From: CAYQQR01 sp964420035
Lineage (GTDB): Bacteria > Bacteroidota > Bacteroidia > Bacteroidales > SM23-62
Length of the DNA stretch: 64,000 nucleotides
NCBI GenBank assembly: GCA_964420035.1
Contig: CAYQQR010000010.1
Coordinates: 1-64,000, forward strand
Reading direction: 5' to 3'
Shown here: one piece after another, positions 55,466 through 63,791 of the stretch
Layout of the letters: the number at the start of each line of letters is the position of its first letter
Position numbering within the stretch: position 1 is the stretch's first letter
Translations under genes and position numbers: made by a program
The notes under the pieces: generated by a model
What the model was told of the DNA's origin: nothing
Database searches by the model: none
Seen by the model: only the letters and a program-made list of their open reading frames with translations

Positions 55466-56869
55466 ATGCGACAGGCCGGCTTATTGCTACTTTTATGGAT
55501 GTTTGTTTCATGTGTTTCTGACAACACAAACAAGATGGATATCTGGGAACCATTCTCCAACATGGAGGAAATACAACTAACGAATGGTCCTTATGGTCAT
55601 TTTCTGCACAGTACCCAGTTCTTTTCGGCGGATGATCGATGGATCGTTTATGATACCCGGAATGACGGCAGCCACATAGGCCGGACCTGCTGCATTGAGA
55701 TGGTAAACACCAGGACGAAAGAAATCAAAGAGGTCTTTCGTACCAAAAACCAATCTGACTATGGACCCGGGGTTGGCGGTGCTACTTTCAGTCCAACAAC
55801 TGATACCGTGCTTTTTATTCATGGATTGCTGAATTGTGATTCCTCAAATCCTTATAGTTTCTCAAGAAGAACAGGCGTTTCAGTAGATATTGACTATCCT
55901 GGTAAAGCCATTTTCATGGATGCAAGGGATGTGGTTCCTCCATTTATCCCTGGTGCCCTGCGGGGTGGAACCCATGCCCATACCTGGAGCGGGGATGGGA
56001 AATGGGTCAGTTTTACCTACAATGATGCCCTGATGGCGCAGTTGGAAAAGGAGGGATCGGAAAATGCAAAGGATCTGAGGATGGTCGGGGTGATGGCCCC
56101 CTACGGGCCCGTACTGGTCGAACCTGATAGGAACGGGGAAAATGTTGACGGGGAAAAGTTTTCTGTCCTTGTCACCCGGGTCACAGAGCATCCTGATCCC
56201 GGAACGGACCAGATCGACCGTGCTTATGAAGACGGTTGGGTGGGAACGGATGGTTACCTGAGGAGCGATGGCAGCAGGCAAAAGCGGGCCATTGCATTCC
56301 TGGGTGACACCCGGGACAAAAAGGGTAACACTTTGACGGAAGTGTTCGTTGTGGACATCCCCGATGATGTTACACTGGGAATACCCGGACAGCCTCTGGC
56401 CGGTACGGAAATCACACGTCCCAATCCTCCCCGTGGTGCAGTGCAGCGAAGAATCACCCATACAGAGGATCGCAAATACCCGGGGGTGCGTGGACCCCGG
56501 CATTGGATGAGATCAATGCCCGATGGTTCATTGGTTTTTTTCCTGATGATGGACGAGACGGGGATCATCCAGGTCTATGGAATTTCACCCAACGGGGGAC
56601 CGATCCGGCAGATAACGGATAACGACTTTCCCGTCGAAACAACTTTTAATGTCAGTCCGGACGGACAGTTTATTGCCTTCGGCAGTGGGAACGATGTTTA
56701 TCTTACCCGTATTGAATCCGGTGAAACCCGCCAGGTAGGTCCGGAACCCGGCCAGGAAATGTCGGATTTGAAATCCGTACACTGGTCGAACGACGGAAAA
56801 ATGCTTGCCTGCAACCGGATGATCGCTGCCGGAGATAGTTCTTATTACCAGGTTTTTTTATTGAAATGA
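55466..56869 (+). CDS. DUF3748 (YidR-like) TolB-type propeller lipoprotein
   Basis: 467 residues, with lipobox MFVSC near residue 16. Typical DUF3748 segments: EIQLTNGPYGHFLHSTQFFS, DDRWIVYDTRNDGSHIG, ATFSPTTDTVLFIHG, RGGTHAHTWSGDGKWVSFTYND, and NVSPDGQFIAFGSG with TolB-like blade ends. The function of this family is not known; E. coli YidR is the best-known member. Its place between fucose isomerase and two sulfatase/propeller pairs points to a role in handling the same periplasmic glycan. It starts 7 bases after fucI. Confidence 0.83.
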   Translation: MRQAGLLLLLWMFVSCVSDNTNKMDIWEPFSNMEEIQLTNGPYGHFLHSTQFFSADDRWIVYDTRNDGSHIGRTCCIEMVNTRTKEIKEVFRTKNQSDYGPGVGGATFSPTTDTVLFIHGLLNCDSSNPYSFSRRTGVSVDIDYPGKAIFMDARDVVPPFIPGALRGGTHAHTWSGDGKWVSFTYNDALMAQLEKEGSENAKDLRMVGVMAPYGPVLVEPDRNGENVDGEKFSVLVTRVTEHPDPGTDQIDRAYEDGWVGTDGYLRSDGSRQKRAIAFLGDTRDKKGNTLTEVFVVDIPDDVTLGIPGQPLAGTEITRPNPPRGAVQRRITHTEDRKYPGVRGPRHWMRSMPDGSLVFFLMMDETGIIQVYGISPNGGPIRQITDNDFPVETTFNVSPDGQFIAFGSGNDVYLTRIESGETRQVGPEPGQEMSDLKSVHWSNDGKMLACNRMIAAGDSSYYQVFLLK

Positions 56870-56888
56870 AGAAAATATATAATTCTGT

Positions 56889-58271
56889 ATGAAAGATATA
56901 AAGTCTCATCTGAAGCGACTCCATATTCTCCCGGTTGTTGGCCTGGTTGCTATGATCGGCCGGGGTTGTGGTCAGGACACACAAGACGGGGATAACCGGC
57001 AGCCCAATGTTATCCTGATCCTTGTCGATGATATGGCCTATGGGGATCTTTCAATGAATAATGGAGGATTGACCAGGACCCCCCACCTGGATCAACTGGC
57101 TGAAGCGGGTGTTGTTTTCAGCCAGGGATATTCTGCCAGTCCGGTGTGTGCACCCGCCCGTGCCGCGCTGCTCACGGGTTTATATCCCCATCAGACCGGC
57201 TGTGTTACCCTGGGGATGCGGCGTTTTCCGGAATTGACCAAACTCGATAAGGATCTGGTGACCATGGCCGATGTTTTTGGCAGCAATGGTTATGCTACAG
57301 GATTGGTTGGCAAATGGCATTGCGGGGAAGGGGAAGGATACCATCCGATGGACAGAGGATTCCAGGAATTTGAGGGTTTCATGGGATATATGATCAACAG
57401 TTATTTTGACTACCAACTGGATATAAACCGGACGATCCTAAAATCCAATGATAAGTACCTTACAGAGGATTTAACCGAACGTGCCATCAACTTTGTCCGC
57501 AGGCACAAGGACGAACCTTTCTTTCTGCATCTGGCCCATTATGCGCCCCACCGTCCGCTTGGCGCACCTGAAGAAACCATTGCGTATTACCGTGACAAAG
57601 GATTTGATGAAAATACTGCAACCATTTATGCCATGATCGAGATCATGGACCGGGGGATCGGGCAATTGCTCGGTGAGCTGGACAAACTTGGGATCAGGGA
57701 AAATACCCTGCTGATTTTTTCCAGTGATAACGGACCGGATCCCATACCGGGTGAACGCGAAAATCTTGGATTGAAAGGCACCAAATACACAATCTATGAG
57801 GGAGGAATACATGTACCCTTTATCGTTCATTGGAAAGATTCCATTAGACCTGCACAGATCGATAAAGTCATTCATTTTACCGATGTATTTCCAACGCTGG
57901 TTGAAATTTGTGATTTAAATCTCAATGAGTCCATTGACTTTGAGGGAGGCAGCATGGCAGGTTTGCTTCGCGGAAAACATGGAAATCAATTGCCCGGTGC
58001 AAGATACTGGCAATGGAACCGGGGGGTGCCGGTCTATTCGCATAATGCAGCGATAAGACAGGGACAGTGGAAACTGGTCCGGCCTTTTGTCACCAGAAAC
58101 ATACCGGATGGCCCTTCCACTGAGAAAGCGGTACTTTATAATCTGGAAGAAGATCCTTTCGAAAAAGAAGATGTTTCCGCTACCAATAAGCGAAGATATG
58201 AAAATATGAACGTGCTGCTCGAAAAGTGGTGCCGGGAGATGGAATTCGAACGGCTGTTGAATACAAAATAA
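56889..58271 (+). CDS. S1-family sulfatase 4
   Basis: 460 residues. The N-terminus has a hydrophobic segment and a Cys27 that could be lipidated (AMIGRGC), although the lipobox is not perfect. Metal ligands are in ILVDDMAYGDLS. The formylglycine motif is CAPAR with Cys87, followed by AALLTGLYPHQTG. GKWHCGEGEGYHP and FSSDNGPDPIPG follow. It is paired with a BNR propeller gene 11 bases downstream. The substrate is unknown. Confidence 0.91.
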   Translation: MKDIKSHLKRLHILPVVGLVAMIGRGCGQDTQDGDNRQPNVILILVDDMAYGDLSMNNGGLTRTPHLDQLAEAGVVFSQGYSASPVCAPARAALLTGLYPHQTGCVTLGMRRFPELTKLDKDLVTMADVFGSNGYATGLVGKWHCGEGEGYHPMDRGFQEFEGFMGYMINSYFDYQLDINRTILKSNDKYLTEDLTERAINFVRRHKDEPFFLHLAHYAPHRPLGAPEETIAYYRDKGFDENTATIYAMIEIMDRGIGQLLGELDKLGIRENTLLIFSSDNGPDPIPGERENLGLKGTKYTIYEGGIHVPFIVHWKDSIRPAQIDKVIHFTDVFPTLVEICDLNLNESIDFEGGSMAGLLRGKHGNQLPGARYWQWNRGVPVYSHNAAIRQGQWKLVRPFVTRNIPDGPSTEKAVLYNLEEDPFEKEDVSATNKRRYENMNVLLEKWCREMEFERLLNTK

Positions 58272-58282
58272 CCTTAGCAACT

Positions 58283-59488
58283 ATGAAAATACATGTCAAC
58301 TTTTTTCTTGTCTTTTTAGTCGTTACGCTTGTGAGCACAGAAGTATCTTGCCAGCAGGGAATTGCTGATTTCAGTATGGTGCCCGGGGTCGTTGTAAATC
58401 ACCGTCCCGCAAACCAGGATACAGCCGTGGGCTCGCCAAGCATTGTCATCATGCCCAATGGGGATTATGTGGTGTCCATGACCTACAGCTCCATTAAAAA
58501 GCGCGATAAGGGCGATATCCATCAAACAGCTGTATTTAAATCTTCGGATGAGGGATTAACCTGGGAGTTCCTTGCAGAGATGGATAAGCAGCGCTGGTCA
58601 AGTGTGATTCTGCACCGGAATGCCCTTTACCTGATCGGTACGGATGTAGCTTTCGGAAACATGACCATACGTAAATCCACTGACGGGGGGAAAACCTGGA
58701 CTATCCCAAGGGATAAGAAATCAGGTCTTATTGCAGAGGGGCGATATCATTGTGCCCCCGTCCCTGTAATCATTCATAATGGACGTATATGGAGAGCTAT
58801 GGAAGATGCACTCGAGGGTAGGGAATTCCGGGCCTTTATGATGTCGGCCCCGGTTGATGCGGATCTGCTCAAAGCTGAAAGCTGGACCTTTTCAGACAAA
58901 TTACCTTATCAGGGATCATGGCTGGAGGGGGATATGCGCGGCTGGCTGGAAGGGAATGCCGTTCTTACCCCAGAAAACGAGATCGTCAATATCCTGCGAT
59001 GCGCTTTTTATTCAGGAAGGCATGGCAAAGCGACCATGATCCATATCAGTGAGGACGGCAGGATTTCCCGTTTTGATCCGGATAAAGATTTTATAGATTT
59101 TCCGGGAGGGGAAAAGAAATTTACCATACGCTTTGATCCTGAAAGCAAGAAATACTGGTCGCTGGTGAATTGGATACAACCGGGTTATGAAAAATACCTG
59201 GATGGTGTACACGCAAACAAGATACGTAATACGGTTGCCCTGACCAGCAGTACCAATCTCCATGACTGGATCGTTGAACGGATCGTTCTCTTTCATCCCG
59301 ATATATACGATCATGCATTCCAGTATTTGGACTGGCAATTCGAGACCCGGGACATCATTGCAGTCTCCAGAACCGCTTACGATGACGGATTAGGCGGTGC
59401 TGCAAATTACCATGACGCCAATTTCATCACCTTTCACCGGATCAAGGATTTCAGAAAGAATTTTAATCATAATCCGGAACAGGAATGA
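58283..59488 (+). CDS. BNR/Asp-box propeller protein 2 (sialidase-like fold)
   Basis: 401 residues from the ATG at 58283. An in-frame extension to 58226 overlaps the previous gene and adds no signal peptide. The signal ends near VSTEVSC. Asp-box-like repeats: KSSDEGLTWEF and KSTDGGKTWTI. The C-terminal half is conserved with the paralogue at 60990: APVDADLL, GWLEGNAVLTP, DPESKKYWSLVNWI and NYHDANFITFHRI. The fold is sialidase-like, but no sialidase arginine motif is clear. Reader, lyase or glycosidase activity is open. Confidence 0.82.
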   Translation: MKIHVNFFLVFLVVTLVSTEVSCQQGIADFSMVPGVVVNHRPANQDTAVGSPSIVIMPNGDYVVSMTYSSIKKRDKGDIHQTAVFKSSDEGLTWEFLAEMDKQRWSSVILHRNALYLIGTDVAFGNMTIRKSTDGGKTWTIPRDKKSGLIAEGRYHCAPVPVIIHNGRIWRAMEDALEGREFRAFMMSAPVDADLLKAESWTFSDKLPYQGSWLEGDMRGWLEGNAVLTPENEIVNILRCAFYSGRHGKATMIHISEDGRISRFDPDKDFIDFPGGEKKFTIRFDPESKKYWSLVNWIQPGYEKYLDGVHANKIRNTVALTSSTNLHDWIVERIVLFHPDIYDHAFQYLDWQFETRDIIAVSRTAYDDGLGGAANYHDANFITFHRIKDFRKNFNHNPEQE

Positions 59489-59520
59489 TCTTCAACTTCA
59501 AACAATAAAACAGCTCAGTT

Positions 59521-60981
59521 ATGCAAATCAATGTGATAGCAATCTTCCTCTTATTGTTCAACCATTTTTTTGGCCGGATCGCGGATAAAACCGCGGAAGA
59601 AGAACCCCAAGAGCCCAATGTTCTTTTTATTTTCACCGATGATCTCTCGGTTAACTTGAATTGTTATGGTAAGGAAGGAATGCAAACACCCAATCTTGAT
59701 GAACTGGCAAGCAAAGGAAGGATGTTCAGACAGGCATACTGCCAGGTAGCCTTATGCAACCCATCCCGTGCTTCTGTGATGACTGGAAGATACCCGCACG
59801 AACTTGGCATCTGGACCAATCAACCGCATTTTCGGGGTGCATATCCACGAATCAAAACCCTGCCTCAAAGATTCAAGGAACAAGGATATCATTCATTTGG
59901 AATTGGCAAGATATATCATAACTGGGGACAGTCGATAGACGGGGATGAAAAATCCTGGTCTGAACCGCAAAAATGGCACTGGGCGGCCCATTACCATGAC
60001 TGGTATGTACCGGGACGACCTTATGCGCTGCATTTTGACCTGAAAAAAGGACCTGCGGTACAATGCGAAGATGTACCCGACGAAGCTTACCTGGATGGGC
60101 GGATCGCCAACGCGGCCATCAATAAGCTCCGGGAACTGCAGGAAACACCCTTCTTCCTGGCCGTGGGATTCTGGAAGCCCCATTTACCCTATAATGCACC
60201 TAAAAAGTATTGGGATTTGTATGACCGGGAAAATTTACCTTCCGTAAAATATCCGGAACCTGTTCCCGGTGTTCCCGGGATCGCTTATGTAAACTCGAAT
60301 GAAGCAAGGAGTTATAAGGACGTGGATAGAGAAGGTCCCATCCCGGAGGAACAAAGAGCAGAATTACGGCATGGCTACTGTGCCGCCATAAGTTATATGG
60401 ATGCACAGGTGGGCAAGCTTATTGATGAACTTGAAAGACTGGATCTTGCCAGGAACACCATCATCGTATTTGTATCCGATCACGGCTATCATGCCGGGGA
60501 ACACGGACAATTCGGCAAATGGACCAATTTTGAGATCGGGACCCAGGTTCCCCTGATCATTGTGACTCCGGAAATGTCCAGACCGGGTGTAGCCAGTGAT
60601 CAACTTGTCGAACTGGTCGATCTTTACCCAACCCTTGTTGATCTCTGCGGCATTTCTGTTCCTGAAAAAGAAGAACCGTCCGGTGCGTCACTGGAATCCA
60701 TACTTCAGGATCCGGATGCAAAGGTCAAGTCTGCTGCTATTTCTCAAACCACCAGACCCCTTGGCGCCAATGCTGATTTTACCGTACTGGGCTCCAGTAT
60801 CCGTACCGAAAAATACCGGTATAATGTATGGATCCAACGAAGTAACGGAGAAATTCTGGCAGAAGAATTGTATGATCTGTCTACCAACCCCTATCTTATT
60901 GAAAACATCATCGAAAAATCAGGAATGAAAAACACAGCCGAAGGATTAAAAAAACAACTTGATTATCTAACTCGTAAATAA
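59521..60981 (+). CDS. S1-family sulfatase 5 (iduronate-2-sulfatase-like)
   Basis: 486 residues, with a signal segment at the N-terminus. LFIFTDDLSVNLNCYG holds the metal ligands. The formylglycine motif is CNPSR with Cys79, followed by ASVMTGRYPHELG; this CNPSR form, the KTLPQRFKEQGYHSFGIGKIYH and the VGFWKPHLPYNAPKKYW segments are typical of the iduronate-2-sulfatase-like group. FVSDHGYHAGEHGQFGKW gives the second metal site. It is paired with a propeller gene starting 8 bases later. The named activity is not proven; many bacterial relatives act on other sugars. Confidence 0.91.
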   Translation: MQINVIAIFLLLFNHFFGRIADKTAEEEPQEPNVLFIFTDDLSVNLNCYGKEGMQTPNLDELASKGRMFRQAYCQVALCNPSRASVMTGRYPHELGIWTNQPHFRGAYPRIKTLPQRFKEQGYHSFGIGKIYHNWGQSIDGDEKSWSEPQKWHWAAHYHDWYVPGRPYALHFDLKKGPAVQCEDVPDEAYLDGRIANAAINKLRELQETPFFLAVGFWKPHLPYNAPKKYWDLYDRENLPSVKYPEPVPGVPGIAYVNSNEARSYKDVDREGPIPEEQRAELRHGYCAAISYMDAQVGKLIDELERLDLARNTIIVFVSDHGYHAGEHGQFGKWTNFEIGTQVPLIIVTPEMSRPGVASDQLVELVDLYPTLVDLCGISVPEKEEPSGASLESILQDPDAKVKSAAISQTTRPLGANADFTVLGSSIRTEKYRYNVWIQRSNGEILAEELYDLSTNPYLIENIIEKSGMKNTAEGLKKQLDYLTRK

Positions 60982-60989
60982 AATTAGAA

Positions 60990-62186
60990 ATGAACCTACG
61001 AAACATTTTTTTCTTACAGATTCTTCTGATACTTGGATGCACTGGTCAGAGAGATAAAAAGCCTGATTTCAGCCAGGTACCCGGAACGGTCATCCACCAT
61101 ATGCCGGCTTCCACCCGTATATATCTGGGATCACCCTGCATAGTCATTTCCCCTGAAGGGGACTATATCGCTTCCATGGATATGAACTCATGGGACGATG
61201 AAAATGTGGAAGATGAACATACGCTCATATACCGGTCCACCGATAAAGGAAAATCATGGGAAAAGCTCTCGGAAATTCAAACACAGCACTGGTCAAGTCT
61301 TTTCTATCATAAGGGTGACCTCTATATCGTTGGGGTAAAAGAGAGTTTTGGTGACCTGGTTATACAGCGATCTGTCGATGGAGGAGAAACCTGGACGGAA
61401 CCGCTCGATGAGAATACAGGTCTGATCGCCAGAGGAGCGTACCATTGTGCCCCCGTGCCGGTGGTTAAACATGAGGGCAGGATCTGGCGGGGAATTGAAG
61501 TGGTGGTTGGCGGACATAAGCGGAAACAGGCCCTGGTGATGTCTGCTCCCGTCGATGCAGATATATTAAAAAGTTCAAGCTGGACCTTATCCAATTATAT
61601 TCAGTACCAGGATGAATGGCGTGAAGGGACGCATGGATGGATTGAGGGGAATGTCGTGGTGACACCCGCGGGGGAGCTTGTTAACATAATCCGCTTGCAA
61701 ACCGACCAGGGAAGCGGGGTACATGATCTGGCTGCCATGATCAGCATTGCTGGGGACGGAAAGACAATATCCTTCGATCCGGACAGCGGTTATATAAACT
61801 TACCGGGCGGATCGGATAAAAAGTTCACCATCCGTTACGATTCCGTATCAGGGAAATACTGGTCCCTGGTAAACTGGATCCCGCCTGAATTTCAGGGGCA
61901 TCTGGATTCACTCCGGGCAGGCAAGATCAGGAATACTTTGGCCCTGACCAGCAGTCCCGATCTGAAGGAATGGAACATAGAGCGGATCGTTTTGCAACAT
62001 CCGGACTTTATAAAACATGGATTCCAATATGCTGATTGGCAAATCGAAGGTTCTGACATGGTAGCTGTTATTCGTACCGGCTACGACGATGGCTTGGGCG
62101 GACCCCGCAATTATCATGATGCCAATTTCATAACTTCTAATCGGATTAAAAAATTCAGAGAGTCTGAATATGGCAAATTAGAGTAA
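60990..62186 (+). CDS. BNR/Asp-box propeller lipoprotein 3 (sialidase-like fold)
   Basis: 398 residues, with lipobox LILGC (Cys17). Paralogous to the protein encoded at 58283 along the whole length: RSTDKGKSWEK, RSVDGGETWTEP, APVDADILKSSSW, GWIEGNVVVTP, GKYWSLVNWIPP and NYHDANFITSNRI. It is the last gene of the nine-gene operon. The repeated order sulfatase then propeller (56889/58283 and 59521/60990) suggests that the units arose by duplication and act as pairs. Confidence 0.82.
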   Translation: MNLRNIFFLQILLILGCTGQRDKKPDFSQVPGTVIHHMPASTRIYLGSPCIVISPEGDYIASMDMNSWDDENVEDEHTLIYRSTDKGKSWEKLSEIQTQHWSSLFYHKGDLYIVGVKESFGDLVIQRSVDGGETWTEPLDENTGLIARGAYHCAPVPVVKHEGRIWRGIEVVVGGHKRKQALVMSAPVDADILKSSSWTLSNYIQYQDEWREGTHGWIEGNVVVTPAGELVNIIRLQTDQGSGVHDLAAMISIAGDGKTISFDPDSGYINLPGGSDKKFTIRYDSVSGKYWSLVNWIPPEFQGHLDSLRAGKIRNTLALTSSPDLKEWNIERIVLQHPDFIKHGFQYADWQIEGSDMVAVIRTGYDDGLGGPRNYHDANFITSNRIKKFRESEYGKLE

Positions 62187-62260
62187 AATGAATTAGCAGG
62201 CTAAAATTATGAGTATAATTCGTTCATTTATTAAATCTAATCTCTATGGGGTTAGTTCCC

Positions 62261-62322
62261 CGAAGCTCTGCTTCGAGAAGAAGTATTAATTTTGTTAATA
62301 CCTCGTGGCTCTGCCGCGAGGT
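62261..62322. terminator. Stacked hairpins after the sulfatase operon
   Basis: Three inverted repeats in a row: CGAAGC-TCT-GCTTCG (62261-62275), GTATTAA/TTAATAC (62283-62289 / 62295-62301) and ACCTCGTGGC-TCT-GCCGCGAGGT (62300-62322, 10 bp with one wobble). The two GC-rich hairpins share a TCT loop. They lie 75 bases beyond the last operon gene, in the 306-base interval 62187-62492, which has no gene. They may act as a terminator or be a mobile hairpin repeat; there is no strong T-run. Confidence 0.5.
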
Positions 62323-62492
62323 AGTTTATTAAGACATATTTTACAATTGATAAATAATTCTGCATAGAAATTCTTAAAAAGCACGTGTCTTTTCGATACT
62401 ATATCAGAATAGCAAGATTTATGTATAAGAAGTTGACTTATAGGTAATACATTCAGGGAAAATCTAAATATAATTTTGAAAAAACTTACTAA

Positions 62493-63413
62493 ATGGAAAA
62501 ATTAGGCAAGATATTCGGCCGGATTATCATACCATTGGCTACACCATTCACTAATGATAAAGAACAGGATTTAAATTTCGATGCGGCTGCAGCATTGGCA
62601 GATTACGTAATCACAAATGATTATTGTGATTCACTGCTCATAGCTGGCACATCCGGTGAGTTCAATACACTTACTATTGAAGAACGTTTTGAACTGTTCC
62701 GTGTTGTTAAAGAAGCTGTGGCGAACCGGGTTCCTCTCATGGCCGGGGCTTGTTCCGGTTCTACCCGTGAAGCGGTATATCTGGCACAAAAAGCAGAGCA
62801 GCTAAGATTCAATGCGGTAATGGTAGTAAGTCCTTATTATTGTCGACCAACACAAGAAGGAGCTTATCAACATTTTGCAGCAGTTGCTCAGGCAATAAAG
62901 CTTCCGGTAATGCTCTATAATATCCCGATTTTTACTGGGTTTAATTTAGAAACAACTACTTTGGCAAGGCTAACGAAAGAATATAATAACATAGTTGGTA
63001 TTAAAGATGAAGCCGGAATAAATCCAACACAGATGACACAATATGAACAAGTAACCCCGGAAAAATTCACAATATATAATGGGGATGACACTATGGCACT
63101 TTGTGGAATGGTGCAGGGAGCAACTGGTGTTATTAGCGGTGGTTCTCACATGATTGGAGGTTATATGCGGAAGATGATTAATAGGATCCTAAACGGTGAC
63201 TTAAAGAGTGCACTTGGTATGCATAGGACATTGCATCCGTTCTTCAAAGCTTTCGGCAGTAACGGTCGTATTAATCCTATACCAATATGGAAAGCGGCTT
63301 TGAACCTTTGTGGTCATCAGGTAGGTCCTCCACGATTACCTCTGGATCCTGCAACTCCTGATGAAATTGAAATAATTCGCAAACATCTCAGAAGATTGGG
63401 GCTAGTAGATTAA
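62493..63413 (+). CDS. DHDPS-family lyase 3
   Basis: 306 residues, with a catalytic set like the other two: GTSGEFNTL loop, Tyr in VMLYNIPIFTG and Schiff-base Lys in IVGIKDEAG. The C-terminal GPPRLPLDPATPDE resembles DapA proper more than the paralogues at 18133 and 44035 do, so a biosynthetic DapA role cannot be excluded. It stands alone behind an AT-rich leader, and its codon choice looks more AT-rich than the sulfatase operon upstream, suggesting separate origin or regulation. Confidence 0.8.
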   Translation: MEKLGKIFGRIIIPLATPFTNDKEQDLNFDAAAALADYVITNDYCDSLLIAGTSGEFNTLTIEERFELFRVVKEAVANRVPLMAGACSGSTREAVYLAQKAEQLRFNAVMVVSPYYCRPTQEGAYQHFAAVAQAIKLPVMLYNIPIFTGFNLETTTLARLTKEYNNIVGIKDEAGINPTQMTQYEQVTPEKFTIYNGDDTMALCGMVQGATGVISGGSHMIGGYMRKMINRILNGDLKSALGMHRTLHPFFKAFGSNGRINPIPIWKAALNLCGHQVGPPRLPLDPATPDEIEIIRKHLRRLGLVD

Positions 63414-63791
63414 TTATCGCTGATACAAATTGGAAACCAACTACCAACAGCCAGAGGCCAACATCTAGCAACCAGAAGCCAGCAACAACGACCAGCAACC
63501 AGAAGCCAGTAACCAGTGTGAGTCGTTAGTCAGGATCAATACTGAGCCCTGTAACCAGTAACCTGAAACCCGAAACATTTTTTAATAATCCGCAATCGGA
63601 TAGTTACAAAAAGCAAGTAGGCAGCGGCAGTCCAGTATGCAGCGGCAGTGGCCTGTCTCCTTGCCACCCTGAATTCCTGCATCCCTGTATCTTTATATTG
63701 ACAATCCCTTTGTTTCTTATTAACTTAAGGGATGTCTTCAGCAATGTACCATAGAACTTAAATCACTTAAACCTTAAAACCCAAGTTCCCT
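63414..63791. repeat. Intergenic word-repeat region, second copy of the dispersed element
   Basis: No gene is seen in these 378 bases. There are many CCAGAAGCCAG / CAACCAG words (63430-63515), then the element shared with 12.9 kb (63528-63554, with AATAATCCGCAAT at 63584-63596), then GCAGCGGCAGT words (63622-63652). The CCAGAAGCCAG words are the reverse complement of the block at 4654-4690. The last ~100 bases should carry the promoter of the YbhB-like gene, but no exact box was found. Confidence 0.6.

Noticed and set aside
58283..62186. Calling the BNR propellers true sialidases
   Set aside because: Asp-boxes support only the fold; the arginine motif (FRIP-like) expected near the N-terminus of sialidases is not visible.
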